DNA of 64,000 bases from Ascaris suum (taxonomy: Eukaryota; Nematoda; Chromadorea; Rhabditida; Ascarididae). The notes beneath the pieces were generated by a model. It saw only the letters and a program-made list of their open reading frames with translations. It searched no databases and was not told where the DNA came from. A program made the translations under genes and the position numbers. Numbering within the stretch: position 1 is the stretch's first letter; each line of letters starts with the position of its first letter. The stretch spans positions 4,902,001 through 4,966,000 of the forward strand of contig CM024186.1 in the NCBI GenBank assembly GCA_013433145.1, written 5' to 3'. Positions 54,401 to 64,000 of this stretch are shown one piece after another.

Positions 54401-57400
54401 TATTACAGAGCGAGTGACCATTAATGCATTGATGCACATAAAAGATGACCATTTTAATGGTCAGTTGGAAGTGGACGGCAAAGATTGAACAATGGAGATT
54501 GAAACAGTATCAATGGAGATCGAACATAGTTAAAATATAATCTTCATACTACGCGCGAATTCATGTAGAAATTTGTATCATTTTACGAAGTTTAGAATTA
54601 TTTTTGCAAGATTCCCCCTCTCACCTCCCTTTCTCCCCTATCCCCTCTATTCCTACTAAATTGAGAACGTATCTAGCAAATTCGCTAGATCCATTCTAAA
54701 TTTAGCTCTTTTTTTAAAATATTGCCTCTCAACTAGAAGTCCAGAAAAACATCCGAAAAAAAACGAAAAAAAAAGCCCAGCCGATTATAGATGCACGAAA
54801 AAATTTGGAAAATATAAAGAAAATTTCCAGAAAAGAAACTCTCATTTATCGTCTTAAATTTTTCTTTTTTCGTTGATCTAAAGTTGTAATTGCCGCAATA
54901 ATTTATTGAACATATTTTTGCAAAATTTGCCAAACTACATATCGCATTTAGCATTTAACGCAATTCGGAAATTAATTTCAGTTCAACAATTCGGTCCAAC
55001 AATCGAATGTTACTATAGATCAGCTTGATTACTGCATATCACATCCGCTATACTATGTTATTGCATCGAGTAACTGTAGGCAAATATGCGCTAGTAAATG
55101 TGATGTATACTATTTCTTTTAAATTTTTGCTACTTATTAGCCCTATGACTCAATTGCATCTTCTAATCGTTCGTTCACAAGCCGAATATTCACAAAGCGA
55201 TTTATTAATAAATTTGAAAAAGTATATATCAATGAAATTATATGTGCCAATAAAAATATTTCTTGAAGTTTGTTGTATAACTTTCTCGCGCTCAATGCTA
55301 AGATGATGAAGTTAATGCAAAGATATAACAAAACGGGTGTATTAATAGGTAAAACTTGACATTTAAGGGTCCTAAAGTTTATTTGCATTTATTTGTAAAC
55401 AAATTTACAAAAATTTTGATATTTACATATATTTAGATAGATATTAATTCGAGCTCTGTATTCAAATTTTTGTTCACGTCTATATTTATGACTAGAGAAT
55501 TATCGAAAATATAGAAAATAAATTGATAAACTTCAATGAAATTATTAATGAATTTATTTTCAGATTATCTAAAACGCCCCAAAGATCAAGGGCCTCAGTC
55601 TTAGTACATTCGCGCGATCTCAATAGAAGAAACAAATGAAAGTAACTATGGTAGCTGTAAACTGTACTATTCATAAATATACATAGAGAGAATATTGAGG
55701 AACGAGCGTTAGAATCATTCAAAACGAGCGCCTATCTTTCAATAAGAGTATCGACTAAGAGAAGAAGCAACCGGAAAATGACAGTATCTAAACAGTTTAT
55801 ACACACAAACTCCTACATATATATCTTAAGGACTTTTGACCTACAGAAAATATTTGCATCCATTAAAGAGAAAAGCAATGAGAGATGATGGATCCGATGA
55901 AGGGACTTTTAAACGCCATCCATAGCGATCGGAAATGTCGAGAATAATAGGAAAGCGAGACGCGAGACTCTATCTCGATGATCGACTTCTCAGTGATAGC
56001 CAATTAGAGCGAAGAAATATTATTGCAGCTAATTTCAGCGCTTGTGTGGGGAAACTAAACGCAAGAGATTACACTCCACTCCATATATTTGCCAATGTCA
56101 CAAAAAATGTACCACTTATTGCTGAGTTTAGGCAAATAATAAAAAAATTATACGACAAAATGGATCAACACACTAGACGAGAAATTGGCTCACTTGTATG
56201 GCCATCGCATGAGCATATATATGGCCATGGGCATTGCACGGCTAACATTTAATATATCACTTTTTCGTGTGAACGCCGAATTATATCAAATGAAATGCAG
56301 CTCATTCCCCTCCCCACCCCCCTCCTAAGCTTCTTTTTAAATGAAATCAACTTTTGAAGCTCCCCTATCGCACCCTTCCTTCCCTTCCATCATGAATTTC
56401 AAAAAACTGTCAAGTTTACATATTTCTAGAACAATATTGCTATATACAACAGCTCAGCTAGGTCTAGAATATTGAAAGGAATACCTCATAATTGACTCAT
56501 TTTCGAGGATTAAAGGAATTTTAAAATGAATAGCGAAAAAATTTTGCAAAAAATTTCTCCATCGTACAAATTTCAGGTCAGATGACATCACAAGCTTTGG
56601 AGGAATTTTAGGAGCAGCGCATCGCACCTCTCTTTCCCTTCCCTCTTATCACCTTCATATCTCTTATCAACAGGCGTATAACTGCTGAAGTGTTCCAAGA
56701 GATCAGATCTGAAAACCATCGAGCTGTCAGTTGGCTACCAGCGTCTCAAAAATCTCCGTGGCATACCCACGACATAGCCACTCCTATCCCCTGCGGAAAA
56801 CAAAAAAAAACTTTTTTCACAGTAGTAAGAAAACCCGATCGCCTTGGCTATTACAATGAGGAACGAAAGGCTCTTATATTCGTCAGCTGAGATCTAAGTT
56901 TATTGCTAGGGTGCTCTCCCTGCAAAAAATTAATTATTAAATCACCGTTGCAATCAGCCTTTGACGAGGGACGGCGCATACGACCTCCTACTTGTGTCTA
57001 TACGGAACCGATCATCAAACCACCTCAAAACTACTGGAAGAAACAGCTAAGGCCAATGGAGCAGATGCGAACAAGGATAGGGTTTCCAACGCGATTAACC
57101 AACCAATTTTAACAAGCAAAGTCGGTCGGATCTTTCATTCCGTGAAGCTTTCTAAGATGGATCGAGTGAATTCAGCAAAAAATATTCCTAAGTTGAGGTG
57201 ACCGAGCAAAAATATTCAACAAAAAAAAAGTAGAGAGGTCTGTAGGAAATTTTCGCAATAGACTAGGCCAGCCGAAAAACTTGGCATTTATTACCAGCCT
57301 CAATTTCTTTCTAGCGTTTCATAACCTCTCCGGTGAGAAATTTCCCATCTACATCCCACGTTTAAGTCACAGATTCCTATTGCAAGCCCCTTAGCCTCCA

Positions 57401-59978
57401 GAAAGCACATTTCATCTCATGAATCTTTTAGAACTTTTGGCAATCGAGGTTTATTCCGGATAAAACTGTCCCATTCACGACAGCGCACTCTATGGCACTG
57501 CCTCGTCGATTACCACACAATACAACACGGCGTCATTTCTCCGGTGCAAGATCACATCTGCCGTTGATGCCTTTTTACCTCACATCCTCCAATTATGTCC
57601 AATCTTGCCGCAGACTATTGCTTCATTATGCCGACGAATGTCTATGCATTGCAGCTCTAATTGTTTGCATATGATGCAAAAGAAGAAAATAACAGAACTT
57701 TGTTTAGCTATGCGTATGTCAGAAATACAGATAATGCCTCTCATCTTCGCAAAAATCACCATAAACAGCCGAAACAAAATCACGTTAGTGATAATGATGA
57801 TACACAAGAGAACTTCCTCCATTTCCTCACATCGTTCGTTAATTCCACCTATTCACTTCTCGAGAAGCATCGATGTTGAGCTTCCGCTGCTTACCTAACT
57901 CGAAGATTACCCCAATAATGCTGATGGCATAGTTGTTCTGAACAAACCTGTCCACAAATTCCTTTAACGACCACTATACGTTTCCAGCCCCCCCCCCTCC
58001 CCCAATTCCACCTGTAGTTGATATGGTAACAAGGTAATGCAAGATCCATGTGTCTCTTGCACCTCACCTCCAGTGAAATCGGAATTGGTACGGCATTATA
58101 CGTGACAGCCGACATCACCATTTTTTGTTGCTCGGAACGAACAATATAACTAGATTTCCATAAAACATTGCTACACAAGTTATCGAATCAACCATCCTTG
58201 AGCAGTGGTGCTGCATTTCAGGACGGATTACTAACAAATATTACGTACCGCTAGCAATGTGCCTAACACTTTTACAACTTACATTAACGCCTGGAAGTTA
58301 TAGTAAGGAAAATTTTAGCCGTCAAGTAAATTCTATATATTCAAATCACCTTTTCTTTTGTTACTTCTTATACTCGAATATATCAGCGCTAAATTTAAAC
58401 AGCACTTACTCTATGCAATCATTTCATCGACCCGACCATTATAGAGAAATCAAGCAACCAAGGTCAAATATAGGAGTTCATAACATATTATCTTACAATA
58501 CCGCGACGTTTTATGAGAAGCCTTCTGTTATGACATATCAGAAATCTCTCTATTCGATGTGTTAACTCAACAAAATTCCGATCACTACAATATTAGAATC
58601 TTATTTGAAATAACCTCCATTAAGAAATATATTCAAATTTCTTTCACTCTTTTAATTGCTCAATTAGAATAATTTCATACAAATATTTATTTCTACTTTA
58701 TAATTAAAACTAAAATTTTGCCGACTCCTTTAAACTTTCGTTTCCCTATAGAAAATAAGCAAAAAGTTATTCCATAACATCATGATTGAGATAGCAGCAC
58801 GTTGAATGCTATTCCAAACGATATTTCATCAAAACTGTGGGGATAAGTACAGAAATGACTATCAGGTAATCTCCTTAGATTTTAATAATATAACTACGAT
58901 GCTTGACTGCATATGCTATTTTGCTCCCAAAAAATCTCCGTTCTAGACTATTTCTATTTATTACTAAATTATTCTTTTGGTTAGATAAACGTTCCTCAGG
59001 TTATAGTTGTGCTGCTTATAACAACTATTAACTCATAAAACTCTAATATTTGCAAACGATGGAAAAACAATAAAACGATAAATAAGGGAACTTTAACGCT
59101 CGCTAAAATGCGTAAAATTTCGCTCATTCATCCAATGACAAACTCATGCTCTCAATATCAATGATTGTATTTCGTATATCATAGAACTATCATATCTCAA
59201 AGAAGAGTACAATATCAAGTATAGAAGAATTGGCAGCCTCCCAAAATTTTCCGAAGTGAAATACATATAGCAGTGGAGTAAATAAGCGCATGCCATTGTG
59301 GTTTAATTGAGGAAAATAAATCATGAATCATTTACAAATTTGCGGAGATACAAATGATCGCATGCTAACGGTACAATAAAATAACATATCCGATCCTAGA
59401 CCATAGCAGCAAATTCCTCGATTGTCCAACTCTACGAACCCATTCAAATTGTCACCGCACTCCCCGCCGACTGTAAAGCAATCACAACGTAAATAAACCA
59501 TCTATCATAAAAGTGCTTACCCACCGCATACAAAAGTTGTTAGCTGAACTACTGCCAATAATAAAAGTTCAATTTACTAACTATCATTTCCCCGCACCCT
59601 TCCTCATCAATACTAAGTATCATTTGAATATAATCATTACCGATAAAAAGATCAATAATGAAAAAGATTCCTGAAGAATTAGGAAAATCAAGCTGTGTCA
59701 TGTCAAATTCTCCATCAATCCATGAAAAACTTTTCCATATTCTTACAAAGCACCAAAATTTATTACCGACTTCCGAATAACTAAATTCTATTAAAAGTTT
59801 TTTAAATACCACAAAGCATCGAAAGAACATACCACCAGCTAATTGTTGAAAGTTTTCATTACCAAAGCTTTCAATTCACTTTCAGTAAACAAAAGAAAGG
59901 CTCGACAATTGCAAAAAAAGCTTATGAGCAAGACGATGACATATAAGATAGCGCAGCAAGCAGAGCCGCATCATCTTA

Positions 59979-62900
59979 TCACACCCTCAGCTTCTCGAGT
60001 TCCTCCATCAGTTCGTTCTCTTTCTCGATCTTCAACAACTGATTCGCCTCTAATGCCTCTCCGTTCTCTTTCCGTTTCTTCAGTTTTGCAATATCGTCCA
60101 ACTTCTTTTGCAGATTCCGCATCTACAAATCATTTTCATACTCCGATAGTCTTGGCTGTCTTAGGGTACCCCATGAACGAGCAAAAGCATCTCAAATATA
60201 CGAATACTGACACACTCATCTGACGCTGAACAGAAATGAGAAGGATGGAGGGAAAGAGAGGACAAACCAAAACACCAAAAGACGGTGGCTTCTTTCTCTA
60301 CCGGACCTGACTTAATAACAGGCCCGAACAGAGAAATTTCCCCTGTCCATGGATTTTAGGAAACAAGCATTCTTTATGCGTTTGGCAAATGTGCACTTGC
60401 AGCGTGCGTATATACGTAGTCTCTGCTTAGAACTGCCGAAGAAATAACTGTGATTTCTGATGCGACCATAACGTGGCCTCCTCGCCAACATTGAGATTAG
60501 TCCAAAAGTTCGAAAAAAATTAAGGATAACCTGGTGTCTAAAATTTTGCGCACGCATTTACAATCGACTTGAACTTCATTTTCATCTCAATCGATCAGAT
60601 TTTATACCACAGAAAAAATTTCCCCTGCCCCCGCCGCCAGAGAATACCTTTATAGCAAATTTATAAGAATGAGCGGATCACTTAAAATATGAATACGTTT
60701 TAGCGCACACTCTATCAACCGCTCGCAAACCATGGAATTGATTACCAGCTTCAAAGATCGAATTTACAAAAGCACAAATTGCACCGATCCCACTAATCAA
60801 ACTCTGCACTTTGCTTAAAAACCTCAGAAAACTTGTATCCATTGGTATGGCACTATGGGAAAAATTTATTCCTTTTTCCAAAACGAATTTTTCATTTACC
60901 AATTCATTTGCCCCATTCGAAATCAATAAAACAACTACCATCACTAAATATACCAAGAGTATCACCACATAAAAACGTCTCAGACATCCTATCTTGCTGC
61001 ATCAACATTCATCGATGTGATCGTTGGTACGCTACAAGAAGAACCCGTATCCACTTGAAATTTTAGGTGCAATGTGTGGACAGAATACTGCGCAAATGAC
61101 TGTAAACAGTGTGCGAACAAAGTAAAAACAGAGGAAGAAAAACAAATTGGTAAAAATATACACGAACGTCACCATTATCATCCTTTTTCCTTCACAAAAG
61201 CATTTCCGGTTATACTCTCGTTCACAGCATTTTTTTTTCATCTCATCGGACGTTTTCAAGAATTGCACAATTAAATCGATAAAAGCGCAGCAAAACGAAA
61301 CGAGATGGAGGAGAATACATCGCCATAATGAAATATTATTTAGAGCCAGCCAGCTGTACATTTTTTTTTCGTGAAACATTCTTCAATCGCTTCAACCGTT
61401 TCAAATGTGGATATATTGCTTCAAATGCACATCGTAATAAAGGTACATAAAACAATAAAGAACTGGCATGAAAAAAACTTGAGTAAAAGTGGCAGCTGTC
61501 TGTTTCAGAAACGGGGCTTATCTGAATGCTTTAGAGCATTCAGATAAGCCCCGTTTTCACTCATTACCACCACCCACGTAAGAAGCAGCAATGCAACGAA
61601 CCTTTTTCTCGACTTCCGTCATCGCTGGCTTCGCCATGGTCGGATTCGAGTTCAATGCACCTTTATTCGAACCTTAAATGAACCTTCATAATCGACGTGC
61701 ACGACGACCTAATGTGATGAAAAACTCAAATACTTCTATTAATCATTTTTTCCAAACAATCCGACAAGGGACCCAACACATATCTAAGCCACTGTCTGCC
61801 AATCCCAATTAAGATTCTACTGAGAATGCGCGATATATTTCATTGCCCTTACGTGACCAATTCACTCGAATAAGTGAGTGCAAAGCATCGTTCACCTTAT
61901 ATTTCTCAGAAAGAAATGATCAGGTGCGCCTCCCAAATTAGTGTCGTTAAAAATTTCGACAGGCTATGAAGCTGAAGGAGAAGATCGTGGACACGGATCC
62001 TATCTGCGGGCAATGCTTCTACTCAACACCAAAGAGTATTTAACATCTAAGTCTGAGCAACAGTAAAGCTCTACTTAACACAAGGCTTTAACAATCATTC
62101 CATTTTTTGAATCAATTGAAAACCTTCGCCTTACGCATAAGCAGAAAAACTACACAAAACATAGCAATATTTTAGGTGTCTACATGCACCTCCATAACTT
62201 GAAAATGGGCTCAATTGCAAAGATATTTTGATCTGGGAATGTCATATCCAAGAGGATGGTGTATGAGCGCTCCCAATGCGACGGAGTTCAAGTATTGTAA
62301 AACAGTAATTAAAACCGACCAGTGGCTTTCCTCAAATGTGGCGGCACGTACGCGCCTCCCTTCGTGATCGCACCAGCCGGAAGATTGTTCGCCGGATGTT
62401 CCGGAGCATTCTTGAACCGAATTATTAGACCCGTCTTGGTTTTATCTTCGGCTGTCAACGTCGAAACATGAAAACGATTGTACACTCCATCCGCTATTGG
62501 ACGCCACTGCACCTAAATACAACCAACAGTTATATACCATGAAATTCTACCACATTTCGAGAAGTCTGCATACATATAAGTGAGACAGTGCTATGGAGAC
62601 GCACAAAATGTTCAGAATTACGTCGGATGCTCAAACTTGTGCATAAGGCAAATAAGTCCCCTGGCACTTCAGCTAATGCACAGCTGCCTTGTATCGCACA
62701 TATCTCGACAATCTTGAGTTGAATAAGCTGGCAAGGGAAGGGGAGCAATGATATATAAGACTATAAAGCATTTGGCTTTTGGCAAAAAAAAAAAAAACAG
62801 GACGAACAGAAATCCAAAGGAAACCAACTAGATACCTGCCAAAGTTCGCTGGGATACTCATAAAGGTTTTCGTGAATAAGACGCCCACTATAATGCCATA

Positions 62901-64000
62901 TTCGATAGCCATTATCGATCCGCAGTCGTGGCGTCGTAGTCGCTGTCAATAAATGCTGCCCATCTGGTGCCCACTCAAGCAACGTTGTGTTCGGTACTTC
63001 GATCTAAACAGTTTAGTGAATGCCATGTGGCTACATGCACTTCGTGTTGCGCAAGTAAGTGTCACCATCGAAAATGAGGTTCGGTGAAGGAAGGAAAATC
63101 GAAAAAACGAAAAAAACGCTAATCCTCTTTTGTCAAAAAATAACCGAAGCAACGATTAACGTGAAAATCACTTAGCATGTCACAGGAACGGCAAGACGTT
63201 CTAAACAAAGCTGTGAGCTGTCCTGACTTTTACGGTGGAGATGGGCTGGACGAGGTCGATGGGAGATTTATGAGAAGGAATGGGTGAGAGGATTGCAAAC
63301 TACTCGATATTAAACGTTCGTACGATGCTTTCGGAGTAATATGAAAACAATTTATCAAATCCGAAATGACAGAAACCGGACGGAAGCCCTAGGCCAATAA
63401 CAGTACCAGCTGATGTCAATATGACATAGGTTTCAAGGGATCAGCACAACAACGAAGCAACAGGAAGCGCCATTCTTTGAACACCTAAGAGATGCAAAAA
63501 ATTAGCAATAAAAAACTAATTTTTGAATAGCTACGAGATGGTGCAATATTATTCTTTGCTCATCCTCGCACCTCCTTTTTTGACGATCACAAGTATGCGC
63601 TAAATATGAAACAAGACTGCAAAAACTGTGAGCTCCATACTGACATAAGTACTGTTTTTATTTGTATTTGCAAGTGCCCTTTAATTATTGTGGGCAGCCA
63701 AAATTTATTAACCATTTGCTTTCCTCAAAAATTACGGACAAAGAAAATGAAATAAATAACTTCTGAGAAAATCTCCGAGTGCGTCGAGAACCTTTTGAAA
63801 AAAATGATTTGAAGGATGACAAACCCTGATGATCTCCTTACGCTCATCCATATTCCAGAATTCCATTTTGCCTGCAGCAATATTCCCGAAGCCACAAACC
63901 AGAAGAATATTCCCGAACCGATTATAGAACACATCGTTGCGTGGCCCTTCGCCAAGATCAAAGATCGCCTCACCTTTCAAGTTGTACAACGTCACCTGGA
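59979..64000 (-). CDS. EIF2A: Eukaryotic translation initiation factor 2A (eIF2A), 3' part
   Basis: Five exons on the minus strand join in frame: 64000-63825 (continues past the window edge), 63003-62836, 62512-62320, 61672-61602, 60122-59979. The first gives [16 protein letters not shown] and [17 protein letters not shown]. The second gives [20 protein letters not shown] and [10 protein letters not shown], ending SELWQ. The third gives [12 protein letters not shown] and [14 protein letters not shown]. The last two give MTEVEKK joined to [20 protein letters not shown], then [20 protein letters not shown] and the stop. These are the end of the beta-propeller, the Ala/Pro-rich linker and the C-terminal charged helix of eIF2A, which binds initiator tRNA and the small ribosomal subunit. 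The donor after 62320 (G|GTCGGT) is weak. The linker is much shorter than in the human protein. Confidence 0.9.
61509..61556. repeat. Perfect 22-bp palindromic hairpin in an eIF2A intron
   Basis: aaacggggcttatctgaatg (plus ct) at 61509-61530 is followed by loop ttag and by its exact reverse complement at 61535-61556. It lies 45 bases inside the last eIF2A intron. Perfect 22-nt arms with a 4-nt loop are far beyond chance for this composition. It could be a very short hairpin RNA source, a recent inverted duplication, or a palindromic element end. Confidence 0.9.

Noticed and set aside
55935..56252. 105-codon plus-strand frame as a gene
   Set aside because: ATG-started and reasonably coding-like, but no family, no clear promoter or splice context; left as an unassigned frame.
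57605..58565. Plus-strand frames at 57605-57898, 57661-57879 and 58257-58565
   Set aside because: Overlapping frames without recognisable domains; likely chance.
60678..60968. 96-codon hydrophobic minus-strand frame as an eIF2A exon or separate gene
   Set aside because: It lies in the last eIF2A intron, does not match the family and is not needed to keep frame between 61602 and 60122.

Overview
The window is nuclear DNA from a nematode. The genome is AT-rich, has short coding exons split by small introns, and uses mostly TTTTCAG, TTTCTAG or TATAG acceptors. All recognisable proteins are animal families. The hybrid polyketide/peptide synthetase is of a kind known in animals from nematodes (the nemamide synthetases PKS-1 and NRPS-1 of Caenorhabditis elegans). 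The species cannot be fixed from the sequence; no bacterial genes are present.

Layout. 1-3.2 kb: nothing firm. 3.2-8.2 kb, plus strand: a complete METTL9/DREV-type histidine methyltransferase in eight exons, with one apparent GC-AG intron. 8.2-16.1 kb: mostly non-coding, with a degenerate minisatellite of about 1 kb and one candidate exon. 16.1-20.75 kb, minus: a ZC2HC1-type zinc-finger protein in at least five exons, 5' end not found. 22.9-47.6 kb, minus: the dominant feature, a PKS-NRPS megasynthase of about 7,600 residues. Some 18.9 kb of it is one uninterrupted exon; the remaining four exons carry C-A-PCP-TE. 47.7-59.9 kb: mostly unassigned, with two exon-like stretches, one of them thiolase-like. 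60.0-64.0 kb, minus: the 3' part of eIF2A, running off the right edge.

The megasynthase reads, in order: AT-like, AT-like, DH-like, KS1, AT-like, DH-like, ACP1, KR1, ACP2, AT1, DH2, KS2, AT-like, KR2, ACP3, KS3, AT2, KR3, PCP1, C, A, PCP2, TE. Three ketosynthases keep Cys-His-His, but only two acyltransferases keep the catalytic serine motif; four AT-like regions have lost or eroded it. The TE triad is spread over three exons. The natural reading is a pks-1 (nemamide-type) orthologue that builds a polyketide, adds one amino acid, and hands on or releases the chain through its TE. No second NRPS (nrps-1 type) gene lies in this window. The neighbouring genes are housekeeping-type and are not an obvious biosynthetic cluster.

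Exon joins were deduced by eye from splice signals, reading frame and family homology. Every join in the METTL9, ZC2HC1, eIF2A and PKS models keeps frame.
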